From positions 160,450 through 224,449 of the forward strand of contig JAGFNQ010005258.1 in the NCBI GenBank assembly GCA_024364735.1: 64,000 bases of DNA. The letters run 5' to 3'. Position numbers and translations under genes: made by a program. The DNA comes from Boesenbergia rotunda. Lineage: Eukaryota > Streptophyta > Magnoliopsida > Zingiberales > Zingiberaceae. Every line of letters begins with the position of its first letter. The stretch's first letter is position 1. A model generated the notes under the pieces. The model was not told where the DNA came from, did not search any database, and worked only from the letters and a program-made list of their open reading frames with translations. Of the stretch, positions 12,307 through 23,707 are shown in pieces.

Positions 12307-13310
12307 AAAGTCCCTTCTTCTAAAGCCAAATATGATCCTGTCGCAGAGTGAGGTGGACTCCCAAGAGCGAAGCAGACCCGAGTATTGTTGATGCTGGCTC
12401 CGACCTACAAGGAAGTGACCATTAGCAACCCGCCGAGAAAAGTCACCGGCAAGGCCCTCCGACGGTCAAGTCAGCCCCTGGTGGTAGAACAAGAAAGCAA
12501 TGGAACAGTGGAAAAAAGACTCGTGCGCACGTACCTATGAAGTGGAGTGCGGAGGGGCTTATATAGCCGAGGGAGCTGACAACTCCTGTCTACGTCTACC
12601 GTCCTTCTGTACTCGGCTGAGACAGGAGCATAGGCGCTGTCAGCTCACAGAATGACACCGATCGGCACCGCACAGTCTGACACAGGTGAGGGGCGGCGTG
12701 GTGCGGGGTGTTAGGGTATGCTAGAGGAGTACAAAGTCAGCGGGATATCTGCGATGTGGCCACGAACTAGGTAAGGCCTACGCCGACCCTCCTACCACGG
12801 CTGCCAGTACAGTGTCAGGGGGCAGATGTCGTAAAGAAAAGGACAAATCCCAAGTTGAATCGCCGACCGGCCGACCCGAGTGAAAATGGGGTCGTGCAAT
12901 TAATATCCCAGAGTGATGCAAGGCCTTCCCCGAGTCAGGGGCACTCGGATTTGATCAATCCGTCTAGTCCCTGGTCACATGATTAAGGCGTCGAGAGAAC
13001 GCCAACTGGATACTTGTCGGGTGTGACCAGACGGCCCTAGGCTCGGCAGTCGATGCCTCACGTTAAGGACTGATGTTGTAGGTGCCTCAGGTGTCGGACG
13101 GGGTCGGACACTCGGCGTCTTGCACCGGGATTCGGGTCGGGGTACATCTAAATAACTGCTTAGTCGGGCGCTCCGGGCCGATCGGGTTTTGACCCTACTA
13201 GTCAGACTAGTCTAATCACACCTGGTGGGCCCGACTTATCTTTATGTGATACCAAACTGACTGACCAGACTACATATAAGTTAGGCCGGGATCAAAGACC
13301 TTTCACTTTC
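12307..13310 (-). mobile_element. 5' LTR and leader of the Tat-like gypsy element (boundaries approximate)
   Basis: This GC-rich non-coding stretch lies upstream of Gag in the element's orientation. A minus-strand TATA-like motif (CTATATAAGC, at 12558-12567) is followed by CCCCTCC, matching the TATA region at 30981-30990 of the second Tat-like element. Both copies then share blocks ending CTCTTGGGAGTC and GACAGGATCATAT (near 12350 here, near 31200 there). No clean TG...CA pair or target duplication could be fixed. The right edge is taken as the change to AT-rich DNA near 13310, next to the metacaspase 3' end. Confidence 0.55.
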
Positions 13311-13657
13311 AAGATCTTTACCATATCGTACGGACTGAAAATGCAGAAATAGAAAAAGTAACATAGATGAAGAATATACGAAAGGATGCAAAGAACAGGC
13401 GCGCGGCGCGCGCACGCACACAAAAAAGAAGTATCTATAACTCACCTATAATCACTTTATTTATGAGTATAAATTTTCTTAGCAATCTTCCATGTTCCAC
13501 AATTCACACTCTAAAAGAGATTCCAAGTACAACATTTTAGCAACTTATTTGAATCATGCCAAAACCACAAACACAACAGCAGACATTTTTAGTGACTTAT
13601 TGAGATCATGCCGGAATCACAAACACAATAGCAACCACCCTTCAATTCAACATCTTC
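13311..13657 (-). other. 3' flank and probable 3' UTR of the metacaspase gene
   Basis: AT-rich sequence between the gypsy LTR and the metacaspase stop codon. It includes a short alternating CG tract near 13400. No coding frame is supported. The 3' UTR end cannot be placed from sequence alone. Confidence 0.4.
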
Positions 13658-16600
13658 TCAGCAGACGAAAGGAGTATCGACATGATCGTCACTGCAGTAG
13701 AGACCCGGCTTCTGCTCAAACCCTTGCCTGGATAGCAACTGCCTTGCCTTCATCACCAGCTGCTGGTTTGAAATATTACCTTCTGTCTCCTTTAGAATGG
13801 TCTGAATTGCATTGCTGAGGGCTCCATATGATCCATCTATGCTACCAGGTGGTGTGGCGTCGGCAGATGTTTGATCGGTCTGGCAGCCGCTGATCAGAAT
13901 GCCATTGTCCAGGTGCTTATCCCGCTTGGCTCCGGCGTAGGCTTCCTGTTTGCTTTCCACTTTGGTTTCTAGTGCTGGCTTCATGTACCCTTCGTCATTC
14001 TCGTCTAGTTTATGCTTCAGAAAGTCCTGTGCCAGATTACCAACCATGCTCATGAAACCACCTTCTCCGCTATTTTTATGGAGTTTGCTCATGATGACAT
14101 TCATGAACTTCTTCACCTTCGGGCTCGCATCATCACCGAATACATCAAACAAGGTTGGTCTGATTTTCCCAACATCGATGTCTTCCTTCCCTGTCTTTTG
14201 CTTCAACATGTCGATCAGTGTGGAAAGAGGCAGTGACCGACTCTTGATGTAACCATTTGCATCATATCCTCGGTCAGTATCATCATCGGCACGGTGGTGG
14301 TGCGGGTGGCCTTCATGTGGTATGTGGACTCCACGAGAATCGAATACATCATGAACTGTTTGTTTCAAGAAGGATCTGAAGCTGAAGTTAGAATCAGAAC
14401 TGTCATCGTCCTGCTTGGTGCTCTCGCCGATTTGCTCTTTGGTTTCATCGATGAGGCCCCCACTGTGGCAAGAATCAGAAACAATCGTGATCTTGCACTC
14501 TGCCGGAATCTTGTTCACAAAATCTCTGAAATCGTCATCTATTGAAACAGGCAAATTCATAATCAATCTCCGTGTTAGCGGGCATATTATAAACTACCAA
14601 TTTCTGTTTTCCCCCCATCCACATGAGGCCGATGGACAGGTATTTGCTCAAGCATGTGCCCCAATATGGGTAAATAGACAAATTTGGGAATAAAGAAAAG
14701 ATAATTGGAATAGGGGAGATCAATCAATATGGTAATTAGTCTAGAAATTCAATGATACATCTCAATGAACCAGATATACAAGTGCCATAGATCAATGATA
14801 CTGTGCCAGGCAGTTTTAGGACACAAACTTCCTAATTTTGAAACAACGAAAAACATAATTCATTAATGTATTAGTTTAATGCAACAAGAATTGCAAAGAC
14901 TTGAGCCCTAAGTAGAGTGTAGGAGTTTAGGTTAATTAGCAAATTAGGTAAATTGATCTGCACTTCTGAAAGCTTAGCAAATTTTGAATAACAAGAATGT
15001 TCACTAAATATATTACCTGTAAGAGGATGTTTTACGGACATTTTTCTCATAAAAAAAAATATCTGCAACCAGTTTTTGTATCGAGAGAGCAATGCTAAGG
15101 GGTCTGTTGGAGAGCAGTGAACAAACAGCAAACAAAAACTATTTACAGAAGGTACAAAGATAATCTTATTTCAATGTTTTAAATTAATGTGTTTGGCTTT
15201 TAATATTTATTTTGATTCAATTTCAGTGTTCTAAATGGCGCCGCCTAAGCGAAGCCTAGGCAAGAGGCGGACATCAATCATATTGCCTTTGCCTTAAGCA
15301 GTGCTTTAGGCGGTCAAAGATGAGGCAAGACTGGCAGGCGGGCAAGGCAGCGCGTGAGGAGGCTAAGACGGGCGAGGCAGCTGAGGCGGTAGGACAACAA
15401 AATTTTAAAAAAAACCCTACTCCCTTTCAAAACTTAAATAACTTCACAACCCAAGTCACCCACAACTCACCTCCTTTCGTCTGGAACTGCCGCCGCCGTC
15501 GCCGCCATGACTAGGTTAGCTTTTATATATTTCTAGTCTTGGATTGAAATCTTTTCCTCAAATATAGTCATTCCGCCCACGGACCGGCACCAGCGCAAGC
15601 ACGCCGTTGGTGTCGACACGCCGTGATGCGTTGCCTATGCTTCACGCGAGCCCGGACGCATTGCTCAAGCACGATGATAGGGCAGACTTGTCGTACATGC
15701 TCAACAACACATCTAGACTTGTTGTTCCGGGACTAGTCGCGCGGGCTGCAACAGTAGTAAGGGGGTCGAAGTTAAGTTTTTAACTTAGAGTTTAATTAAA
15801 TAATTTTAGATTAATAATTTTAATCAACTCTGAGATATAATTGGGATAATTTAAATAGACATAATTAAAGCCTAATAAAATTATCCCATTAATTTAATAT
15901 ATCTATTTTTAAAAATTATTTTTTATTTTTAAATATTTAGATTAAATTTTTTATTTTTAGTTAATATATTTTATATTTAAAAAAATACCGAAACTATATT
16001 GGCACGGCACGATATGGTACCAAAATTGTATCTCGGCATGATTTGAAATTTTAAATCATGTTTCTAGTAAGTTTTTGTTCTAGTTTTTTTATCTTTATTT
16101 AATTATTGAAGATTAATGGCGAAAAATGAGAAATAACGGGAGGTGGAATTGAAGCGAAAGTCTAGTGATATTGTTTGAGATTATAGGGTGTTGTATTACA
16201 TAGGAAAAAGATATTGGATCACATGCAAATTATGTAAAAGGTTTATTAAGGGAGGAATTTATTGGATGAAACATCATATTGCGGGTATTGTAGGACAATT
16301 TGAAGCATGTCCTAAAGCATCTGATAAAGACAAAAAAAAAAGAGTAAGAACTTATCTTGAAAATAGCAAGAATAAAAAGTGAGAAAGAGCGAAAGAACTA
16401 AAAAAAAGAGAGGGCGGAAATAAATATAGGTGTTGATATAGAGGATGATGATTGTCAAGTGGAGGGAGATTCTTCTAAAAATAAGTCAAAGCACTTCGGG
16501 TCTATTGATAAGTGGACATCCGCAATCAATCCAACAAAAGTTAGACAACAAAACATAAATGATGTATTGAAGTTAAAGTTTACAACTGATGTGCAAGAGT

Positions 16601-19600
16601 ACCTTGCAAGATGAATTTATGAGGCGGAAATTCCTTTTCATGCAATTGGCAATCAAAACTTTAGACAATTTGTAGAGGAGTTGGCCAATTCAACCGAGGC
16701 TACAAACCTCCTAGTCAATATCTTCTAAGAGAGTCACTTGTAAAACAATAAGTTGAGATGACCAAATTATATCTAAAAAAATACAGTCAATATCTTCTAA
16801 GAGAGTCACTTTCAACAATAAGTTGAGAGGACCAAATTATATCTAAAAAAAATATGAAGAAGCATGTATGAAAAATGGATGTTCAACTATGATTGATGGA
16901 TGGACAGATCGCAAGAGGAGAAACATTATGAATTTATGTGTTAATTGTAAACTAGATACTTCATTCCTTGATTCTATTGAAGAATCCATGGAGGCACACA
17001 TCGGGGTTTACATCTTCGAGTTTTTGGAAAAATACGTTAATGAAATTAGCCTCAACATATTGTTCAAGTAATGACAGACAATGCGACAAATAATATGGCG
17101 TCGGCGGAGTTGTTGAAGGTTACACAACCTTAAATTTTTTGGACCTCTTGTGTGATTCATACAATCAACCTCATGCTTGAAGCAATTGGAAAACTACCCA
17201 AGTTTAGTGGAATGCTTGAGAAAGTAAAGGCCCTAATGATAGTCATCTATACACATCATAAAACTTTAGCTATTATGAGGAAATATATCAAGAAGAGGGA
17301 TATTGTGAGGCCTAGGGTGACTAGATTTGCCACTTCATCTTTTTACTTTGGAAAGTCTCATAGGCGAGAAAGATCAATTGAGACTTATGTTTACGTCCGA
17401 GGAGTGTAGGAAAACAAAATTAAGAAGTAGTGTAAAGGGGAAAGCAGCGGAGACAACGGGAACAAGTATCTCTTAGGAATGGTGTTTCTTTAGCTTTGAA
17501 TGATGTCACCCCTTTAGTGAAAGTGTTATGCCTTCTGACAAAAAACCTACCTTTTTATTAGGTGCACTTAAACAAGCCAAGGAAGATATTAGAAAGACTT
17601 TCAAAAAAAGAAGAAAATGTCACCCCCTATTTTGAAAATTAATGATGAGAAGTTCAAGGGTAAACTTGATGGTCCTTTGCATTCTGCCGCTTACTTATTG
17701 AATCCGATTTTTTTACTTCAAGGATCCAAGAATACAAAATAACACCAATGTTATGAATGAGTTCTTGAATTGTGTTAGAGAATTTTTCTAACCAACGAGG
17801 ACAAACAATCCACCATTTCTAATAATGAATTGTTGAAGTATAAGAGTAAATCCTGAAACTTTAGAAGAAAAATGACAGTCACGAAAGGTGGATGTGTACT
17901 ATGACTTTATCCAGGTACATCTATTTCCTTTATTTCTATTCACTAACATGCATGTCTCTTTTACATATTTTTTGGTTTATTATTATTTTTTTTTGCCTCT
18001 TTACTTTTTTAAGTTGGATGGTGGTCCAATTATGGTGGTGACACTCCAAACTTATAAAAAATGGCAATGAGATTTCTCTCTTTGACAAGAAGTTTATCGA
18101 GGTGTGAAAGAAATGAGAGCCAATTTGAAGGGGTAAGTAGTAATTCATAAATATGTTATCTATCCTTTCTTTTTATTAGTTTTTAATAATTTTCTAATTA
18201 TTTAGATACATACTAAGAAGAGAAATAGGCTCGAGACATCAAGATTAAATAATCTTGTATATGTCAAATCCAACGCTAATCTTATGAAGAAGAAGAGTAA
18301 AAGAGAAATGGGCAGAGATTTGCTTCTATCCTCTCAAACCAGTGAAGCTCAAGGATCAAGGTTGACTTGTTGATGGTGGTGATGAAGATGAGATCAAACC
18401 GGGTTCGGGACTTAGAGAATGGTGGCGGAGGCTTCGGAAGTGGATGAAGTGCTACAACCAAGGAGGAGTATAAAAAACATCCCCATTAGAGAACTTAATG
18501 AGGATTTAGATACATCGAAGGACAAGAATGAAGATGTTGATTTTGAGTCCCATGATGAGGGGATTATGAATGTAGTTGATGGTGTATGTGTAGATGATCT
18601 AGAAGATTAGTTATGTTTAGTCTAGTCCTTGTTGGCTTGTTATCATGTTGGGTTAAAACCTTGAATTTTAATCTAAGGTTTTTGGTAAAAGTAACGATAT
18701 TACTTTTTTAGTGTTAATATGGTAATGAATTTTTATTATCTTGGTAGTTGCATTTATATATTTATTTGTATTTTATATAAATTGTATTGTATTGTATGAA
18801 GTTTACTTATGCATAAACATCATAAGAAATAATGACTAATTATAATATTATGTATAAAAAATAGTTAAAAAAAATCAACCTCCTAGGCACTGCGTAGGCG
18901 GCCGATGCGATGGGTGGTAAATAACCACCCCGCCACCACCTACCGACATTTACAACACTATTCAATTTTTAAAGTGATTTGCCTCCTATCATTAAAATTG
19001 ACTTGATCAAGTAGGATGCAAGATGCAATATGTAAAAATATAAGCAACATATGCTCCTGCAAGTGATTTCACTCAAAAAAATTTCTTCAAAAAATTGAAT
19101 ACTTAAAGTAGTTTTTTTTTAAAGAGAAATTTCAAATGAGATGATAAGAATATATAATAGAAAGAGAATGAGATACAACATGAACTTTTCCATTAGCACG
19201 ATGATCAATTGGTCATCACTATGATTGTTATAAAGGAATTAAAGTAAGCATAATTTGGTGACATTATGGGACAGACATCCAACTAAAATTATCCAACTTT
19301 TTTCATCTCAATCACATCTACAACCATATACACACTCCTGGAAGAGCTAATCATGCGGATGAAATATGCTAAACATCATGACAGTAAACAGAATAACAAA
19401 CTAAAATACCACATATTATCATGAATTGAATATCCTCGAGCTGTTTAGAGAAGGTTTAAAGCGTGTTTGTTTGATTTGGAACTCAAAATAGCAAAAAAAA
19501 AAAAACAGTAAACTTTGGCCCCAAATTTGAAGTCAAACATGATTTCCTCAACAAGAATAGTTAAGTGTACCGAATGAAACACCACGCTAACAAAGATACA

Positions 19601-20313
19601 CAAATCAAAAGTCAAGCATTCATGGTGAACTTTGAAAATTCAAGATTCAATTTCTTAATTGTCAGACCAAGACGTTAATAATGCAAAATAGAACAGAGAA
19701 CATAAATGATGAATCAATATCACTCCATGGCGTTTAGATCTGATTCAAAGAACATTTTTCCCCTCGAAATCTGATCTAAAATCTTCTATCAGAGAACAAA
19801 TCTACCGTTTTCAATAAACCTAAGCATAGGTTTGATCTCTCAGATCTTCCTTGAACAAAAAACATCATTGGTGAAAAGAGTAATGCTGCGTAACATAATC
19901 AACACCATTTGAAGCGTCTAGGTAAAAAGGAGGAGGATAAGATGGAAAAGACGGGGGAAGGGGATACCAGTGATGAGGTTCATGTCGCAGGGCACGATGC
20001 ACTCGTCGTAGCCCGTATCGTCATCGTCTCCGGTCTCGGCTGGGACGCGGGTACCGTGGCCGCTGTAGTGCACGAAGAGGATGTCCCCCGGCTGGGCGTC
20101 GGCGACGAGGCTAGAGAGGGCGCGGCGGATGTTGGCTCCGGTTGGCATGGTGTAGGATGCATCTGTGTCGATGAGGACGGTGATGTCGTCCTCGGCGAAC
20201 CCGAAGCGCTCCACCAAGCAGAGGCGCATGCGCTTGACGTCGTTGATGCAGCCGCGCAGCTCGGCCTTGGTGCCCGGGTAGTTGCACCCGATCAATACTG
20301 CCTTCTTCCCCAT
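13658..20313 (-). CDS. Type II metacaspase (AMC4/AMC5-like), two exons, intact
   Basis: Cysteine protease cutting after Arg or Lys, linked in plants to programmed cell death and wound peptide release. Type II proteins are calcium-activated and self-processing. Exon 1 is 20313-19968 (MGKKAVLIGCNYPGTKAELR start), exon 2 is 14538-13658, phase 1, GT-AG; the product is 408 residues, close to the family's roughly 420. The p20 region carries catalytic His86 (HYSGHGTR) and Cys139 (SDSCHSGG), the same numbering as Arabidopsis AMC4. An acidic, His-rich linker (about 147-212) is followed by KSRSLPLSTLI and the p10 part with ILISGCQTDQTSADA near the C terminus. The linker Lys in DMLKQK is a candidate self-cleavage site (inference). 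The start at 20313 is chosen over an in-frame ATG 47 codons upstream because the family begins MxKKAVLIG. The 5.4 kb intron holds an hAT transposon. No frameshift or lost key residue is seen. Confidence 0.95.
15224..18960 (+). mobile_element. hAT-family DNA transposon inside the metacaspase intron, transposase decayed
   Basis: The left end is CAGTGTTCTAAATGGCG and the right end on the other strand is TAGTGTTGTAAATGTCG, an hAT-type terminal inverted repeat. TTCAATTT occurs on both flanks (15216-15223 and 18961-18968), the 8-bp target duplication diagnostic of hAT. Transposase remnants lie on the plus strand: a BED-type zinc finger (YWITCKLCKRFIKGGI with HHIAG, from 16188), a DUF659-like stretch (GCSTMIDGWTDRKRRNIMN, near 16873), and further body segments (HTINLMLEAIGKLP near 17158, RPRVTRFATSSFYF near 17308). 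An acidic tail ends at 18610. Many stops and a frame-broken short direct duplication near 16730-16850 make it non-autonomous. It lies opposite in orientation to the host gene. Confidence 0.93.
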
Positions 20314-20454
20314 GCCGAAGACGAGGACGGATTGAGGTCGAGGTCGAGATCCAATACCGATCTGGTGGTGGAAGGGAATGGGAGCCGTCAGGAATGCCAC
20401 GATGTGTTCGTTTAAATGGCCAGCAGCAGAAACAATGGAAAAACAAATTTTCAC

Positions 20455-20910
20455 TTGGCCCTAACGTTTATTAGGATTAATTTTTTGCCCCCAAAAATGT
20501 ATTAGAATAAAATCAAAAGAGAGCCTTTTATTTTTGTTATTTTAAAAGGTTCCTTACTTTATATATATAAATTCATCTTAAAAATATACTTATTTAAATT
20601 TTTTTTATGGCAATTATAGTGCGTTTGGTTCAAGTTATCATATATAACCTCGGTTATGTCATTACCAAGTAATCACATAACCAAGGTTATGGAGAATGAA
20701 ATATAACCAGAAATTGTTTGGTTCAATTTAGGTAATCAAATAAAATCTTATTTGTTTGGAGGTAATAATCTATAACCTAATATAATATTTTACTGTATTA
20801 CCCTTTAGAATTTGTTCAGATAATTTTATTTGTTTAGACTTAAGGGCGTCGACGTCGATTGTCGGTGTCCACGTAGGCAGTCGGTGTCCAACACCGCCGG
20901 CCGACCGGCG
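20455..20910. other. Metacaspase upstream region with a small MITE-like segment
   Basis: AT-rich upstream DNA of the minus-strand metacaspase. From about 20620 it contains GTGCGTTTGGTT and repeated TAACC/GGTTAT words, a style seen at the ends of small non-autonomous DNA elements. The other end could not be fixed. No gene is supported. The GC-rich repeat begins immediately after. Confidence 0.35.
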
Positions 20911-21070
20911 ACCGCCGACGATCGGCGCCGACCGCCGACGATCGGCGCCGACCGCCGACGATCGGCGCCGACCGCCGACGATCGGCGCCGACCGCCGACG
21001 ATCGGCGCCGACCGCCGACGATCGGCGCCGACCGCCGACGATCGACGCCGACCGCCGACGATCGACGCCG
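20911..21070. repeat. GC-rich 20-bp tandem repeat, eight units
   Basis: The unit ACCGCCGACGATCGGCGCCG repeats eight times without a length change; the last two units carry ATCGACGCCG. 21071-21350 holds degenerate relatives of the same words (GATCGGCGGTGGTC and similar). Because stop codons are nearly absent, long frames run through it on both strands (for example 20830-21408 plus and 20826-21320 minus). They encode Arg/Asp/Ala/Pro-rich repeats and are not supported as genes. Confidence 0.92.
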
Positions 21071-21360
21071 ACCGCGACCCGACCGCCGACGATCGGCGAT
21101 GGTCACCGACAGGCAGCCGGCACCGACCGCCGGCGATCGGCGGTGGTCGCCGACCGACGGCCGACGCCGCCGCCGCCGATCGGTGGTGGTCACCGGCAGT
21201 CGGCGATCGTCGTCGGCGATCGGCGATGGTCGCCGACCGGCAGCCGGCGACGACCGCCGGTGATCGACGGTGGTCGCCGACCGGCGGCCGACGCCGACGC
21301 CGACGATCGGCGGTGGTCATCGGCAGTCGGCGGTGGTCGTCGGCCGCCGGCGGTGGAAGA

Positions 21361-21937
21361 AGAGGAAGAGCCTTGGTGGAAGAAGAAAAGGAGAAAACAA
21401 TAACTTAAGTGTCAAGTTACCTCTTCACTTCTCATCCCTCTCTTTTATACTAAGTGAAGGGGGCAAGTGAAGGGGCATGGTGTCTCCTCACATGGTGACT
21501 CTTCACTTCCTTTGGCCTCAACTAAAATTCTTCTTCCTCTTCCAATAGCACTCTCTTGCTAGGTGAATTGGTTAGTACATGCATGATGAGACTCAAGGTT
21601 CAAGGTTCAATCCTTGGTGCATGCACTTATGTGGGTCTTGCCAAAAATAAGGGTAAAAGTAATAAAAAAAAGTGCATGCACCAAGGATTGAACCTTAGAC
21701 CTAGAGTCTCATCATGAATGTACTAACCAATTCACCTAGCAAGGGAGTGCTATTGGAAGAGGAAGAAGAATTTTAGTTGAGGTCAAAGGAAGTGAAGAGT
21801 CACCATGTGAGGAGACATCATGCCCCTTCACTTGCCCCCTTCACTTAGTATAAAAGAGAGGGATGAGAAGTGAAGAGGTAACTTGACACTTAAGTTATTG
21901 TTTTCTCCTTTTCTTCTTCCACCAAGGCTCTTCCTCT
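21361..21937. repeat. Inverted repeat P1 (arms about 268 bp, about 41 bp loop)
   Basis: The left arm 21361-21628 is followed by the reverse complement at about 21670-21937, separated by a loop containing CCAAAAATAAGGGTAAAAG. Reading outwards in both directions, each arm carries TATAAAAGAG about 100 bases before the arm's outer end. Each arm also carries TAGGTGAATTGG and GGTTCAATCC, resembling degenerate A and B boxes of a tRNA-type promoter. Arms differ at only a few bases. Related arms recur at 22545-22850, 22850-23140, 27240-27545 and 28145-28430. Confidence 0.85.
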
Positions 21938-21949
21938 TCTCTTCTTCCC

Positions 21950-23707
21950 CCTAAAACTTGGTCTTGGCCGAAACTTATAGGGGTCTTAAGTCCATGGAAA
22001 AATTCATATAATTTCAATTAACATCCATTGTAACATAGGGAATCATAATAAACATGCTTGGAGGGTTAGATCTAATCCTAACCATGAAATAGAGATGGTG
22101 GCCGAAACCCTAGGGGAGTCACAAGTCCATGAAAATTCATATAACTCACAATTCATTCTTTATTTATCATGAGAAAGCATTAGAACACATAAGTGAGATT
22201 TTAACATCATCCTAAACCCAAAAACCATGCTTGGCCGAAACCCTAGAAAGTCCTATTCCATAGTTTTCTCAACATAGAGTCCAAACAACATCTTAAATCA
22301 TGAAAGATAACATCCAAACTATTATACCACAGGTGAGGGAGTCTTACCCTTGTTGTCTTGGTTATAAACCTTAAATAGAGAAAAAGATGAAGACCTTCTT
22401 GACCTTAGACCACCCTTAGCCCTTGTAGCCTTATAGAAAGCCTTGGATCTTCAAGAGGGAGTCCCCTTGTAAAGCTTTTCCAAGGGAAAACTTCCTTTGT
22501 GGGTCTCGGCAAGAAGGAGCGAGGAGGGGGAAGAAGAGAAGAGGAAGAGCCTTGGTGGAAGAAGAAAAGGAGAAAACAATAACTTAAGTGCCAAGTTACC
22601 TCTTCACTTCTCATCCCTCTCTTTTATACTAAGTGAAGGGGGCAAGTGAAGGGGCATGGTGTCTCCTCACATGGTGACTCTTCACTTCCTTTGGCCTCAA
22701 CTAAAATTCTTCTTCCTCTTCCAATAGCACTCCCTTGCTAGGTGAATTGGTTAGTACATGCATGATGAGAGTCAAGGTCCAAGGTTCAATCCTTGGTGCA
22801 TGCACTTATGTGGGTCTTGCCAAAAATAAGGGTAAAAGTAATAAAAAAAAGTGCATGCACCAAGGATTGAACCTTGGACCTAGAGTCTCATCATGAATGT
22901 ACTAACCAATTCACCTAGCAAGAGAGTGCTATTGGAAGAGGAAGAAGAATTTTAGTTGAGGCCAAAGGAAGTGAAGAGTCACCATGTGAGGAGACACCGT
23001 GCCCCTTCACTTGCCCCCTTCACTTAGTATAAAAGAGAGGGATGAGAAGTGAAGAGGTAACTTGACACTTAAGTTATTGTTTTCTCCTTTTCTTCTTCCA
23101 CCAAGGCTCTTCCTCTTCTCTTCTTCCCCCTCCTTGCTCCTTCTTGCCAAGACCCACAAAGGAAGTTTTCCCTTGGAAAAGCTTCACAATGGGACTCCCT
23201 CTTGAAGATCCAAGGCTTTCTATAAGGCTACAAGGGCTAGGGGTGGTCTAAGGTCAAGAAGGTCTTCATCCTCTTCTATATTTAAGGTTTATAACCAAGA
23301 CAACAAGGGTAAGACTCCCTCACCTGTGGTATAATAGTTTGGATGTTATCTTTCATGATTTAAGATGTTGTTTGGACTCTATGTTGAGAAAACTATGGAA
23401 TAGGGCTTTCTAGGGTTTCGGCTAAGCATGGTTTTTGGGTTTAGGATGATGTTAAAACCTCACTTATGTTTTCTAATGCTTTCTCATGATAAATAAAGAA
23501 TGAATTGTGAGTTATATGAATTTTCCATGGACTTGTGACTCCCCTAGGGTTTCGGCCACCATCTCTATTTCATGGTTAGGATTAGATCTAACCCTACAAG
23601 CATGTTTATTATGATTCCCTATGTTACAATGGATGTTAATTGAAATTATATGAATTTTTCCATAGACTTAAGACCCCTATAAGTTTCGGCCAAGACCAAG
23701 TTTTAGG
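21950..23707. repeat. Large palindrome P2 (arms about 858 bp, about 41 bp loop)
   Basis: The left arm starts CCTAAAACTTGGTCTTGG at 21950 and the right arm ends with its complement, CCAAGACCAAGTTTTAGG, at 23707. The centre is near 22828, in CCAAAAATAAGGGTAAAAG. Each arm comprises a TATA-containing segment (TATAAAAGAG), a purine- or pyrimidine-rich transcript-like segment with CCGAAACCCTAG blocks, and a GGTAAGACTCCC block. Mismatches are scattered and few. Sequence after 23707 continues in the style of the right arm, so the left arm looks like an inverted copy of part of a longer element. Confidence 0.85.

Noticed and set aside
13492..13818. 108-codon plus-strand frame
   Set aside because: Overlaps the metacaspase 3' end in antisense and has no domain.
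20314..20454. 47-codon N-terminal extension of the metacaspase
   Set aside because: The family starts MxKKAVLIG; the extension is unrelated in sequence and more likely 5' UTR.
20826..21408. Overlapping long frames on both strands (164-192 codons)
   Set aside because: They arise from the GC-rich 20-bp repeat, which lacks stop codons in most frames; the proteins are pure Arg/Asp/Ala/Pro repeats.
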